Positions 34,395 through 46,630 of a stretch of DNA of 64,000 nucleotides are shown piece after piece. The notes beneath the pieces are model-generated. The model saw only the letters and a program-made list of their open reading frames with translations. It was not told the DNA's origin and made no database searches. The stretch is from Hemerocallis citrina (lineage: Eukaryota > Streptophyta > Magnoliopsida > Asparagales > Asphodelaceae), in contig CM030362.1 in assembly GCA_017893485.1 (NCBI GenBank), forward strand, positions 186,616,813-186,680,812, read 5' to 3'. The first letter of the stretch is position 1, and every line of letters starts with the position of its first letter. The translations under genes were made by a program, and so were the position numbers.

Positions 34395-35135
34395 ATGGTC
34401 GAAGTACTACCACTCGACGTGGAGCCTCGAGTGGCTGAGATATCTCGCCTTCGGACTGACTTGGGAGTTGCTAGGTTGGCCCTTTCTCAAAGGCAAGAGA
34501 GGCTCCTCAAAAGCGAGGTGGAACTAAGTCACCACCAGTTGACATTAGCGCGTCCCTCCTCCAAACTGAAGCAGCTAAAGGAGCAAGTTCATGAGGCTCG
34601 CAAGCAAGGCAAGAAGCTAGAGTCCAATCGACAGTCCATGTTCGAGGCTAGAGCAGAGAGAGATGGTCTAAAGAACGTGGTGCTCGAAAAGAGTTTGGAG
34701 ACGGCACAGCTTCGGCAGACTATTACCGAGGCTTCTCGTGCAGGTAATACGAGTCGAATGCCTCGGCTAAATGTCAGGGTAACAGATGACCCATCGAGGG
34801 AGCGAATTGTTGAGTTAGAGGCAGAGATTCATCGGTTGCGATGCCACTCGGAGGGGAGCAATGTTAGGACCGCTTCTTGTGCCCGAGGTGAGTACTCACA
34901 GGGGTGGTCATTTCATGAGTTGGCGTTACATTCGCCTCCCACCTTGGGATGCTCCAGAGACGCACAGAGCGGAGTGACTGGCTCATTGAGCGGGACCTCA
35001 GCCGGCGCAACTCTCAAGGATACAACTAGGCTCGCCGTCCTAGAGACCCCCACAGAAGTGAGGTCGCAGCGGCAAGGTGCTCATCGTCCTCGCTTGTCGC
35101 TCAAGAAGAGTATCCCACTCCCTAGGAAGCGTTAG
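34395..35135 (+). CDS. Tat2 antisense ORF B: 246-residue coiled-coil protein
   Basis: An uninterrupted frame from ATG 34395 (MVEVLPLDVEPRVAEISRLR), which directly follows TTTTCAG and so may begin an exon, to a stop at 35133-35135. Residues about 10-125 are rich in Leu, Glu, Gln and Arg with heptad-like spacing, predicting a long coiled coil, and a second short helix contains ERIVELEAEIHRLRCH. The C-terminal part is Ser/Arg-rich and basic, ending SLKKSIPLPRKR. A TTTAATGAAATAAT motif at about 35236 resembles a plant polyadenylation signal. The length and absence of stops, in an element full of defects, are notable. I do not recognise the family. It could be a structural or nucleic-acid-binding partner of ORF A. 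Confidence 0.55.
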   Translation: MVEVLPLDVEPRVAEISRLRTDLGVARLALSQRQERLLKSEVELSHHQLTLARPSSKLKQLKEQVHEARKQGKKLESNRQSMFEARAERDGLKNVVLEKSLETAQLRQTITEASRAGNTSRMPRLNVRVTDDPSRERIVELEAEIHRLRCHSEGSNVRTASCARGEYSQGWSFHELALHSPPTLGCSRDAQSGVTGSLSGTSAGATLKDTTRLAVLETPTEVRSQRQGAHRPRLSLKKSIPLPRKR

Positions 35136-35284
35136 GATGTCGCCTTCGTGATTTTGCAGTCTCCTTTGTACAAGTTTTGTATCTCGACGTGAAGAGGGGT
35201 GGTTGGCCTTGTAATTAGACTTGTAATCTCAATCTTTAATGAAATAATACTTGTCTTCGTACTTCGTGCGTTTTGCTGGGATTT

Positions 35285-35875
35285 GTAGCTGTCGATAGTT
35301 TTAGGAGCAATTTCGAATGGCGAACCACTTCTTACTCACTTATGAGTGAGTAGTTGAAGCGGAATCGAGCCAAGTGTTGGACTCTGAACTCGTCGTTTTA
35401 AGAGAAAGTAAACGGTTGTGGGAGCAATTCCGAATGGTGAACCACTTCTTACTCGCTTATGAGTAAGTAGTTGAAACGGAATAGAGCCAAGTGTTGGACT
35501 TCGAACTCGTCGTTTTAAGAGAGAGTCAACGGTTGTGGGAGCAATTCCGAATGGCGAACCACTTCTTACTCGCTTATGAGCGAGTAGTTGAAGCGGAATC
35601 GAGCCAAGTGTTGGACTCCGAACTCGTCGTTTTAAGAGAGAGTCAACGGTTGTGGGAGCAATTCCGAATGGCGAACCACTTCTTACTTGCTTATGAGCGA
35701 GTAGTTGAAGCAGAATCGAGCCAAGTGTTGGACTCCGAACTCGTCGTTTTAAGAGAGAGTCAACGGTTGTGGGAGCAATTCCGAATGGCGAACCACTTCT
35801 TACTCGCTTATGAGCGAGTAGTTGAAGCGAAATTGAGCCAAGTGTTGGACTCCGAACTCGTCATTTTAACAAAGA
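35285..35875 (+). repeat. 117-bp tandem array (five copies) downstream of Tat2 integrase
   Basis: CGGTTGTGGGAGCAATTCC recurs every 117 bp (35413, 35530, 35647, 35764), with a diverged first unit near 35296. The minus strand equals the Tat1 repeat at 26700-27060. Confidence 0.93.
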
Positions 35876-36106
35876 AAAACTTTTTGCAAGTAAAGTTAGA
35901 CTACCCCAAAAATAGAAAATTTGCTAAGTAGGGTTAGGTTACTCAAGAGATAGAAAAGTTGCGGGAAAAGATTTCCTTTTATTGCAACCCATTGGGTGGC
36001 TGCTTCTAAGTTGTGAGCTTTTACATTTGCATAAAGAGGAGATACAAGTAAAGATTTCGAGACATGTCTTCTAGAGCGATCTTGGGAGAGTTGCTTGGAA
36101 CGGTGT

Positions 36107-39100
36107 TTAGACACCCTCTTGGTACTTCATCAAGTGCTCTGCATTCCATGTCCTTGGTATCTTCCTGTCCCCCGGGTCTTCGAGTTGATACGCACCTGGG
36201 TGTATTACTCTGGAGACCTTATATGGTCCTTCCCAATTGGGTGTCAGCTTGCCTCTCTTGCTTGGGTCAGAAATTGACAACTTTCTTAGCACTAAGTCTC
36301 TCTCCTTTAGGTTGGTGGGTCGTACCCTCTTGTTGTAAGCTTGAGTAATCCTACGACGGTAGGTCTCTTGGCGGATTGCGGCTCTCTCACGGATCTCGTC
36401 TATGAGGTCTAGGCAGTTGCGAAGCTGGTTCGTATTCTGCGCCTTATTGTAAGCTATGAGTCGAGGTGAAGGCATGCCCACCTCTAACGGGACGAGAGCT
36501 TCGGATCCGTAGGTGAGGTTGAAAGGGGACTCCCCCATTGGAGCTCTTTTTTGGTGCGATAGTTTCAAAGCACATTGGGGAGTTGTTCGACCCATAGCCC
36601 TTTAGTGGACTTATCCAGCCTCTTCTTCAAGCCCGAGAGTATTTGACGGTTCGCGTTCTCCTCCTGACCATTGGACTGGGGGTGCATTATAGAAGAGAAC
36701 CGCTGCTAAATCCCGAGGTCGGTGAAAGGCTGCCCCCGTGAATTGGGCCCTGTTGTCGGTTATAAGGATACGAGGCACCCCAAACCGACAGACGATGTTC
36801 TTCCAAAAGAACTTCTGCACCCTGTGCTCGGTTATTGTTGACAGAGGTTCAGCCTCTATCCATTTTGAGAAGTAGTCTATTGCTACCACGAGAAACTTCA
36901 GCTGGCCTGGTGTCGGAGGGAAGGGTCCGAGCAAATCCATCCCCCACATTGCGAAGGAGATTAGACTCGCCAAGGAAGCAAGTTGTGCTTGGGGCAGACG
37001 ACGGATTGGGACGAACTTCTGGCAGGGGCGGACGTACTCCCCGGAGTCACTTAGTAGTGTCGGCCAGAAGTAGCCGTAGTTTAAGAGCTTCCGGGCTAGG
37101 GATCTTACTCCTAAGTGCGCGCCACATAGGCCATCATGGGCCTCTTTCAGGGCGTAGAGCGCTTCCTCCGGAGAGAGGCATCTTAGATAGGGCCGACCAT
37201 CAATCTAGGTATAGGAGCGTTTGTACATAATCCCGTCCAGGAGTGTGTACCGCTCTGCTCGTGTCCTGATCCTCCTTGCTTCTTTCGGATCTTCGGGAAG
37301 GATTCCATCCCGGAGGTACTCGAGAAGGGGCTTCATCCAGTTTTCCCCAAGTGTCAGGGGGTAGGCTTCCATTGGCTCCGAGCCGTCTTCATCAATGCTT
37401 GGTTTAAGAAGGACCTCTATCAAGACGGTCCGTTCTAGACCTTGGAGGGATGAGGAGGCGAGCTTAGAGAGGGCATCCGCTTGCGCATTTTTCTCTTGGA
37501 GAACTCGCTGGAGTTGAAAATCTTTGAAGAGAGTTAGAAGCTCCCTCACCTTTGCCAAGTACCTAGCCGTGCGGTCGTCTCTCGCCTCATACTCTCCGGA
37601 CACTTGATTGACCACTAACTGAGAGTCGCTGAAGACCCTTACTTGCTCGGCACCTGCCTTGTGAGCCAAGCAGAGCCCCGCTATGAGGGCTTCATATTCC
37701 GCCTCATTGTTTGACGCCGGGAAGTTAAGGCGGAGGGAGTACTGGAGGACGAAAGCATTGGGGCAGTTAGGATGACGCTGGCCCCGCTTCCATCGGCGCA
37801 GGAGTACCCATCCACATAAACGGTCTAGACGGAAAGGTCGGTAGGCGACTCGTATGAGTCGGGGATGGTGTTCTCCACGATGAACTCGGTTAGAGCTTGG
37901 GCCTTTATCGCCGTTCTGGGCTGGTAGCTGATTCCGTGCTGACTCAGCTCGATTAACCACTTCATGAGCCGCCCGGAAGTCTCAGGCTTGTGGAGAACTT
38001 GTTTCAGCGGTTGGTCGGTAAGGATGTGAGACCCCGTATTTCTAGAAAAAAGTATATATACTAGTATGGTATATATGGTATATATATATGGTAGTATATA
38101 GAATAAGAAGAAAGAAAGAATAGTTAGATTGAATGATGACGTGGCATGGAAAAGAAGGAAAGTGTGTGTGGTGTTGACTGGTTGACCATATATGGAATAA
38201 ATGAAGGAAGGATTGAATGAATGAAGAAAAGAATGGATGTGTGTGTGCTGGGTGTGGCTTGACCGGGTTTGACTAGGGATTAAAAATCCCATATCGGTGG
38301 TAAGAAAGAAAGGAATGAGAGATATATAGGATTAGCCAAGGATTAAGGGTACCCAACGGTTAACCACCCTTTTGAGGCAGCCTGTGGTGGGCGTAGCTAG
38401 AATTTAGTTAATTGTGTGTATACGAGTTGAGTGCGGGGCGTTACAAAAGGACGACCACCGAATGGGATTGGAAGTAGGGGCGAAGCTTTCGGGCCGCCAT
38501 GACCAGGGCGAGAGCCATCTTCTCCAGCTTCGGATAATAGAGTTCGGCGTCGTGGAGTACCTTACTCACGTAATAGATGGGCTTCTGCATTTTTTCCTCT
38601 TCCCTCATAAGGACCGCGCTGAGCATCTGTTCCAAAGCTGCGAGGTAGAGGTAGAGGACCTCCCCGGGTGCTGGCTTACTCAGGAGTGGGGGGTTGGCCA
38701 AATACTCTTTGAGCTTGTCAAAGGACTCCTGTTGCTGCGACCCCCACTCGAAGCCTTTAGCCCCCCTGAGGGCTTTGAATAAGGGGAGACACTTTTCCCC
38801 GGACTTGGAGAGGAATCGCCCGATCGCGGCGAGGTGCCCCGTGAGCCTCTGTACTTCTTTAACGGTGGAGGGGGGAGCCATTTTGAGAATGGCCTGGATC
38901 TTTTCGGGGTTGGCCTCTATGCCCCTCTGGCTAACCATAAACCCCAAAAATTTGCCCGATGAGACACCGAACACACATTTGTTCGGATTTAGCCTCATAT
39001 TGTGCCTCCTAAGCACCCCGAAGGCTTCTTGAAGGTCGAGGGTGTGCTCCTTCCCTCGGGTGCTCTTGACCAACATGTCGTCGACGTAGACCTCCATGTT

Positions 39101-40250
39101 TCGGCCAATCTGGTCTCAAAAGACCTTGTTCACCAGGTGCTGATAGGTAGCTCCCACGTTTTTCAAGCCGAAGGGCATAACACGGTAGCAATAGAGGCCT
39201 TGGTCCGTCATGAACGAGGTCTTCGGGATGTCGAGAGGGAACATCCTGATTTGGTTGTACCCTGAGAAGGCATCCATAAAACTGAGGAGCTCGTGCCCGG
39301 AAGTTGCATCGATCAAGGCATTGATGCTGGGAAGAGAAAAAGGGTCCTTCAGGCACGCCTTGTTGAGATCGATGAAGTCAATGCATATTCTCCAACTCCC
39401 ATTGGCCTTCTTGACCATTACCACGTTGGAGAGCCACTCAGGGTAGTTTACCTCCTGAATAAAGCGGGCGTTGAGGGGTTTCTCAACCTCCGCCTTGATC
39501 GCCTGTTGCCTCTCGGGGGCAAACTTCCACCTCTTCTGTTAGACAGGCTTGACCCCAGGAGCGACACTCGGACAGTGCATTGAGAGCTCCTCTGAGATTC
39601 CGGGCATGTCCGCTGCAGTCCAGGCTAAGAGGTCGTGATTCTCTCGTATGCACCAGGAGATGTCTTGCTTAATGGAAGGAGAGAAAGCCTTGCTGATGCC
39701 GAACGTCTTAGTGGTGTCTTCTTCGGAGAAGGCCACTTCCTCCAACTCATCCACGGGCTCGAAAATAGTCTGACCGCCTTCCTAAGGCAGTTCGAGCACT
39801 TCCAAGGAGAGAACAGGACCCCCCATCGAGTTCATATAGCACTTCCGAGCCGCGTCTTGGCTTTCCCTAACTTCTCCCACTCCTGAGGGCGTGCGGAACT
39901 TCATCTTCATGTGGTAGGCTGAAGGGATGGCTTGAAGCACGGCCAAACCTGGTCTACCCAGGATCACATTATAGGCGGCCTTGACATCGACCACCATGAA
40001 GTCCATTGGCTCCGTGCGAGTTGCCGGGGCCTTTCCAGCCATTACGTCGAGGGTTATAATTCCCTCGATCGTAACCGGGACCCCAGTGAACCCGTGGAGA
40101 GTGTAGCCTGCGGGCTTGAGCTGGTCCCTTGATAGTGGGAGGCCTTTGAAGGCCTCCAAGAAAAGGATGTTAACGGAGCTGCAGTTGTCTACCAAGACCC
40201 GACGAACTTTGAATTTTGCCTTTCAAAGATTGATGATGAGGACATCGCAG
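36107..40250 (-). pseudogene. Tat2 pol (protease-RT-RNase H-integrase), degraded
   Basis: On the minus strand, the protease shows [15 protein letters not shown] near 40190 (Gly changed to Cys in the active-site loop) and [18 protein letters not shown] runs from [20 protein letters not shown] (about 39400) to VYVDDMLVKST (about 39085), with the YVDD box intact. RNase H is split by the solo LTR at 38025-38446 and continues with [18 protein letters not shown] and [13 protein letters not shown]. Integrase has MWGMDLLGPFP, LITDNRAQFTGA and, after shifts, the C-terminal LTPNWEGPYKVSRVIHPGAY, stopping at 36107. Several shifts and the insertion make it inactive, though it is better preserved than in Tat1. 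Confidence 0.85.
38025..38446 (-). mobile_element. Solo LTR (0.42 kb) inside Tat2 RNase H, TSD AAGGA
   Basis: On the plus strand it starts TGTGAGACCCCG and ends GGGGCGTTACA. AAGGA lies at 38020-38024 and 38447-38451. The flanks are the two halves of the Tat2 RNase H region (...SHSVVVL and TDQPLKQ...), which fixes the boundaries. No coding region. The terminal style (TGTAACGCCCC on the minus strand) resembles Gypsy LTRs in this window. Confidence 0.8.
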
Positions 40251-42828
40251 TGGGGGGTGCAGACACCCTCCAGGTCCCTATCGAAAATGTTACTAGGACC
40301 CCGAGGCCCTTTGGGGGAGGATGGCTTTGCACAGAGTTAACCTCCCTTACGAAGGCTTTTCAGGAGGAGTTGGAATCTCCCCCCATTGGGACTCCATGTA
40401 TCAGGTGTAAGATGCCCTCTACTTCGGCCTCCGGAGTCTCCGTATGCTGCTCAGTTCACTTGTTAGCCCCCCTAGACGGCGGGGGAGGATCGGCTTGGGC
40501 CCTCCTTACGAACCGGGTGAGCTGCCCTCTCTGGATGAGAGCCTCAATCTAGGCTTTGAGGGTGCGACATTGTCTGTGTCGTGCCCGTGGTTCCGATGGA
40601 AATGGCACCACTTACTCCAGTCCCTCTTCTTTCCCGGAGTGTTCATCTTTGGGGGAGGTGGTAGGAGGCCATCGTTCTCGATCTCCATGATGATGGCAGA
40701 TACACTCACGTTAAGCAGAGTGAATTTCTCGAACCGAGGAGGAGGACGCCGGTGACCCCATTGTCTTTTTGGAGCTTCTTAGCTCCTTCTTCTTCCGCAC
40801 CCTTCTGCTTGTTCGCGGAAGACGATGCCTCGAAGGTGGAGCGGCGGACAGCTTGTTCTGCTTGGATGTACTTCTCGCTCCGAAGTAGGAGCTCTGAGAA
40901 GTCCCGAGGGGGCTTCTTGGCGAGGGACGCTCTGAGGTCAGCATTGAGGACGTTGGACTGGAAGGCGATGGTGGCGACCGAGGGTTCCAAGGAAGCAATG
41001 GACCTGGCTTCAGCAGTGAAGCGCTTGACATAGTCCCTCAGTCGTTCACCCTTGTTTTGACTGAGGAACAATAGGGTGTCGCTTGTCTTCTCGGTCGAGC
41101 TGGCCAAGGCGCCTCTCAATCTCGTGGAGACGGTGGTAGACCGAGTCCTCCCTTCGGTCTTATCTGACTGAGCCCCGAGACGCATCCTCATGCAGAGGTG
41201 GGCTGGGGTTGCGATGGCGATGGCTCTGGGTAGGAGGTGGGTTGATGGAACGACGAGGGTGACTTGGAGTAGGCCGCGGACTCCGAGAGCAGCAGCGGTG
41301 TTCGGGAGAAGGGCGGCGATGACTCGCAGCCGGCTTAGGACTTCGGGAGCGACGTGGATGGTGAGGAGCTGGTCGAGGACTGCGGAAGCGATGAACGTTG
41401 TTAGGGGCAGCGTTGAGCGCCCGGAGGACTGCCTCCCGAAATTGCTGAAATTTCGTCCTCGTAACAGGGGCCTCCTGCTCCTGCTGGGCTCGAGGGGCAG
41501 GACGGCTTGTCGGGGAGCGGCTCCGTCTTGGGCAACGCTGGGGCGACTCCCTCTGGGGAGAGCGGGACCTCCCTTGGTTGGATCGGCGCGGTGACCGGTG
41601 GGGGTTGGCATTGTGAGTCCGCCTCTCATCCAGGTGGGTACGAAGGTCGGGTCCACGCTCAGTCTACCGATTGTTAAGCACATGTCGCAGATCCTTGGGA
41701 GTGGGAGGAGTATAGGAAGCCATAGAGTCTGTGTCGGAATTGTGGATTGAAATCCGAACCTGATGAACAGGTTGTTTGCGGCGGCTTCGTTGAGAGGGCT
41801 CCCCCACGGCAACCTGGGGTCCTAGAAGCTGCTGTATGGACTACGAAGCCTGGGGATCGAGCTGCAGGGCTGGTTGATTGGGATGAGGGAGATCCCCCTG
41901 CGGAGGAGGAGGAGGATGAGAAGAGGTTGCTCTTCGATTGGTGTAACCCCTGTTTTCCCAAAAAAAGTATTTTGTGTATTTTCTGTATTTAAAAAATTTT
42001 CGCAAATTATTTTTCCGGTTTTCAAATTCATTTGTCAAAATGTATTTTTTTGGATCTTCTATTTTAAAATCTGTTTTCGATCAAATGAATTTATTTGTAA
42101 CTATTTTCTGTAATTTTATATTGTAATAAAAATCTCATTATTATTATTGTTATTAGTTTTGACTGGTTATTAACGACCTATTTCTATATACAAATTGTAT
42201 TTGTAGTATTTTAAATAAATTATATTTTTGTAATGCAAATTATATTTTATTAGAGACAATATTTTTATTTGTTATTTTATTGAATTTATATACCCATTTT
42301 TCCTTATTGGATTTTTCATAATCCCTATTACCCAAACCCATTCCCTATTAATTACCCTACCAAACACGGTTATTTATCCAAACCCGAAACACCTTTCTCC
42401 TTAAACCCTACTCTGTTTTACCCTATATAAATAACCCATCTCTTCGCCGCTTCGTCTCCTCCATCCCGTCTCTTCACCTCCCGCTTATCTCTCTCTTCTC
42501 TCGACTTCAGCCGGCGCGCCAGGCCGCCATCCCTGCATCTTCAGCATGCCTCCCCTGCCTCCCCGTCTCCCTCTCCTTACGGCGCAGCATCACTACGTTC
42601 CGCCACCTCGGCGCCCCTCCTAGCCCTCTCCCCGTCATCCAGTCTTCCTCGACAGCGACGCAGTCAGCCGCGCCACCACGGTGCCTTGCCGGCACACCCT
42701 CGTCGCTGTCCCCGCCATCGTGTCCTCTGGCCGCTGCCCATAGCCGTCGTCACCATCCCCTTGCGGTGCCGCAGTAACTTCTCCCCCCTCCCCCCCGGGT
42801 GGTTCCCTTGTTGGGTTGTTTGGATCAT

Positions 42829-43196
42829 AAGTTTTGATCAAGTGGATCGTGGGTCGTCGATCACCATCTTAATGATCACTTGATTATGGACCGTCGGATC
42901 TTCACGATCTCATCTTGATCTTCTTGATCATGAGTTTTGATCATTTGATTTGAGCCATTCGTTGGATCTTGATAATCATCTTTGATACCGTTGGATCACC
43001 TTATCATCAACTTGGAGTTCTTTGATCACTGTGATTGGTGGCCGTCCGATCGTCGATCTCATCCGATTCGATCATCATCTTCATCATCAAGATACTGATC
43101 ACATCTCGATCTTGATCTTGATCTTCGATCAGAGTCGTCCGATCTGATCCGATTGCCTTGATATCTTGATCCTTTGATCTCAGCCGTCCGATCATG
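42829..43196. repeat. GATC-dense cluster in the long LTR
   Basis: About 27 GATC words in 370 bp, often as TTGATCTTGATC or CCGTCCGATC. The same cluster occurs in the second LTR copy at 62513-62810. Confidence 0.88.
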
Positions 43197-44880
43197 TTCG
43201 TGGGTTATTTGTTCTTTGGATTCGTGATCTTGTTCGTGATCATCTTGTTCGTGATTCGTTGCTATAGAGTTCGTGCCCGGGAATCCGTTCCCGTTATTCT
43301 CTTTCTTTCGTTGGATTCATCGTCGTCCTCCAGGCAAATAACTTGTATTCCAATTCATTTGTTTGATACAAGTCAAAAAGTTCACCTATAGTGTAGTTGG
43401 GTTTAAAAACAACTAAAGATTGTGTTTTCCTTGTTGGGTTTTGTCTCTATTGTGATAATTTGGCCATAGATGACTCATGACACAAATTTTGATATGTGAT
43501 AACCTAGGAATTGCCCAATTCTTGATTTTTAATCATGTATGTGAATATTTGTATAAATTTGTGTTTGGATTAAGACTCATAAGATATAATAGGTGTGGAT
43601 GTGTTAATAACCCTAAAACCTGATGTTTAGATGCTTAGTAGGTTGTATTTCAAGTTTGGATGTGTTTGGATCAATATTCTTGAATTTATGTCGTTTTTGT
43701 TTTGAAGTGTGAAATCCGTATTTACTTGGTGTTTTGTTTTGATTGTTGTTTTCGTCTATGCTAGAATCAGTATTTGAATTTTGGTATAAAATATGAATTT
43801 TAGATAATTTTGTATATTTTCAAACCCCACTGGTTTTGCTTGATTTGGATTTTATATAACTGAGTTATGACTGTTTTAGTACAGAGGTATCGATCTATTC
43901 CAGATTCTGTTTTGGGTTAATTTTGTTAACAAACTATTTTCAAGAACTATTCTATACATATTATCTTGATCCAATATTTTGGTCAGTGTTTCTTTATGAA
44001 GTTAGGGATTATCCAGAATTTTGATGAATTTTATTGATAAGTTTTATGTGATGTTTCATGCTCGTTTCTATAATCTACTCATGCTGTATTTTGCTCGCTG
44101 TTCTGTAAAGAACCCTATTTTCACTATGATTCCTTATACTGTATGAAAAATGTTTGTGAAATGTGAAAGTTAGTAAGTTTTATCTATTTTCATATCCCAT
44201 TGGCGGAATTGGATTTCGATTCACTAGTTGCGAGATATCTTAGTTTTCGTACAGCAGTGTTGAGATTTCCAGATTCGTTAAACTATGTTTTCTTGATGCT
44301 TTCGTATTTTTGATGACTGATCTTTTCTTACTGGAATATTATGAAACTTTATATTTTGATGCTAAATGTATAGGGGAATACCCCAGTTTTTTCTGAATTT
44401 ATTTGAGAGGTTCTGATGCTGTTTTTCTGACTGAGAATTCGTTTTCCTGATTTTTGACTGAACATGTTTTCTGTCTTCGAACCTATTTTGAGTTAAGATG
44501 TTGTGAATTACTATATGACTTAATTATACTCGTTGGATTCATGTAGATGTCTAGTTTCCATATCCTTTGACGGATCCATATTTGCATTTTTGCAGCGACA
44601 AGAATCACTGTTTTAGTACTGATCTGTCATGCTGTCTTGATTATGAACATACACTGTTTTGCTCGTTTATGTGAATGTATATCATCCATGCATGATTATT
44701 TGTTTTCCTGAACCTAATACTGATTATACCATGTTAGTTTGACACTATTTAGTACACATTCATGTCTGTTTGATAACCATAATAAAAGTAACCAAGCCGG
44801 GGTTTAAGGGAAAGATCTAGTAGTGGGAAAGCATAGAAATGTGTACTTAGAAGGGGGCCCGTGTTTTCCATCTGATTATC

Positions 44881-45060
44881 TGTTATCTGTATGAGATCAT
44901 GTTACATGATCTTCTGTTATCTGTATGAGATCATAATACATGATCGTCTGTTATCTGTGTGAGATCATGTTACATGATTGTCTATTATCTGTATGAGATC
45001 ATGGTACATGATCGTTTGTTATCTGTATGAGATCATTTTACATGGTCATCTGTTATCTGT
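44881..45060. repeat. 34-bp tandem repeat (five copies) in the long LTR
   Basis: GTTATCTGTATGAGATCAT with an ATGATC-rich tail, repeated about five times. It is followed by looser TATCTG/ATCTGAA repeats to 45310. Confidence 0.88.
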
Positions 45061-46050
45061 TATCTGATATCTGTCTGAATCCTGGGTACACGGCCCTATA
45101 TGATCCCCTACGAAATCTACAAACGCAACTATTTTGAATGTAGCAACCATGTGATAAAAAGATGGCACATGAAGTGCTATCTAGTTAGTAATTAATAAAC
45201 CTATAAAAATCTGAATCTGTATCTGTATCTGAAATCTGAATCTGAATCTGAATCTGTTATACGTATCTGACTATCTGTTATCTGGTTATCTGATTACCTG
45301 TTATCTGTCTGACACTACCATGAGACATATTACTTGACACTATTTGTATATCTGTTTGTATACTATCTGACACTTAACACTTGACATATGTTAGTATACC
45401 ATGCTAGTTGATTCTGTTATACCATGCTAGGTCTGTTTTTTACTATTAATCAGTTCTATTATAGTTTTTCCCATGTGCTTGTATTCTACATTATTTGTGA
45501 CCCGCGACTTGCAATTGACAGGCACTTGTTTTCTTCTTTTCCCCTTTTCCTGTAAATTTACTAAATTGCAAATCAGGATGGTCAGCTGCCAGATGGTATT
45601 GGCGAGATGATGTATTAGTGCTAGAGATTCTGCTTTATTATTATTATTATTATTGTTGCTTGAACATTGAATAAAGTGTATTTGGTTTATTGGATATTTA
45701 TTGTATTTGGGCGATGTGACCCAGGATATTGTTTTCTCCAGACTCTGATTTATTTCAGAATATTGTATTTGGTTTCAAGTAAATTTCTGTTGGTGTTTGG
45801 TTTCAATTTTGCATGAATGGTTATGCTTTTTTGCTTCCGACTCTGATTATTTGTGTGAGATATTGTAAAGATTTCTTGTACAGCTTATGGATGATGAAAA
45901 CCATTCGCTGGGCTTTTGTTGCGTATCCGTATTCCGTATTTTTTTTTGGGAAGCGGGGCGTGACAGGGAGTTTGCAGGTCTCTTCTTGGGAGGCATTGCT
46001 GGGAGCAGCGTGGGCTAAAGGAGGAAGACGAGATTGCTGGTTGAGTAGGT

Positions 46051-46067
46051 TTCCACAGACGGCGCCA
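46051..46067 (-). promoter_or_regulatory. Tat2 primer-binding site
   Basis: TGGCGCCGTCTGTGGAA on the minus strand, three bases after the 5' LTR, identical to Tat1. Confidence 0.88.
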
Positions 46068-46070
46068 ATC

Positions 46071-46625
46071 TGTTGCCGCTGGATTCTGGTGTGGGGGCAA
46101 TAGATGAGATTTGTAGGTTCATGAGGAACTCGAACGGGCGAAACCCTTCTTCTTCCTTGTTGACTAGCTGACTCCTTGGTGCTCCCTTGAACCTGCACAA
46201 ACGTTCGAGACACCGGGATGGATCCCGGCGACGAACCCTCCGACGCTCAAGTCAATACACAGAAAAAGTGAAGAGAAAGAGCTCAAGTATGCAAAGAGTG
46301 ATCACCTTCAATAGTAGGAGGTTGGTGGGTTTTTATAGTCGCAAAGGAGATCTTCAGGATAAGGGTGAATCCCTACTTCCCGGTGTGGCTGGCTGGGGTT
46401 GGTTACAACCATCCCCTCAAGATAGGGACAACCCAGGATCTGCTCCTATCCTGTCGATCTGGTCCCTAACGGGTTGAGACCCATTCTCTACCAACCAGAC
46501 AAGAGGGGAGACCCAGTACCCAATTCGAACCCATCTGCGGATGAAATTACCATCCTGCCCCTGCGACTTCAAGATTCGTGCCCATTTTAAACAGTTCCGA
46601 TTTAACCCTATTTTTAGCCATATCA
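46071..46625 (-). repeat. Tat2 5' LTR
   Basis: A 555-bp LTR reading TGATATGGCTAAAAATAGGG ... CGGCAACA on the minus strand, with a TATA box (TATAAAA) at 46337-46331. It is clearly alike to the 3' LTR at 29126-29737. Confidence 0.9.
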
Positions 46626-46630
46626 ACTCG

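Larger units (their letters stand above)
41942..45965 (+). mobile_element. 4.0-kb long solo LTR inserted in Tat2 gag
   Basis: It starts TGTAACCCCTGTTTTCCC and ends GGGAAGCGGGGCGTGACA. Its ends are imperfect inverted repeats including the CCCAAAAAAA tract. The flanks are consecutive parts of Tat2 gag. A TATA box (TATATAAATA, 42424-42433) is followed by a GC-rich leader, a GATC cluster and tandem repeats. There is no gag-pol, so it is best read as a solo LTR of a long-LTR Gypsy family (Tekay/Del-like size and ends). The 5-bp flanks (ATTGG, GGGAG) do not match. A second copy begins at 60943. Confidence 0.75.
40251..45996 (-). pseudogene. Tat2 gag, interrupted and internally deleted
   Basis: The start ATG at 45996 reads MPPKKRPANS, the same start as Tat1 gag, and is cut after ten codons by the 4-kb LTR at 41942-45965. 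Gag resumes at 41941. It is continuous to the region with [35 protein letters not shown] and [16 protein letters not shown] (41070-40840), with frame changes. Near 41105 about 0.5 kb of core gag present in Tat1 is missing. A zinc-binding-like WCHFHRNHGHDTD lies at about 40620, followed by a shift. Non-functional. Confidence 0.8.
29126..46625 (-). mobile_element. Tat2: Tat-lineage Gypsy retrotransposon with antisense ORFs
   Basis: Minus-strand order: 5' LTR (46625-46071), primer site, gag, protease, RT, RNase H, integrase, repeat arrays with antisense ORFs, polypurine tract, 3' LTR (29737-29126). The flanks are ACTCA (29121-29125) and ACTCG (46626-46630), a 5-bp duplication with one mismatch. 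It sits inside the MULE left inverted repeat, whose two halves pair with the intact right repeat. It is secondarily interrupted by two solo LTRs. Its length without them is about 13 kb, which is large and typical of Tat elements with accessory DNA between integrase and the 3' LTR. Confidence 0.9.

Noticed and set aside
41190..41594. 134-codon plus-strand frame opposite Tat2 gag
   Set aside because: A shadow frame of gag, lacking the antisense-unit features seen at 31678-35135.
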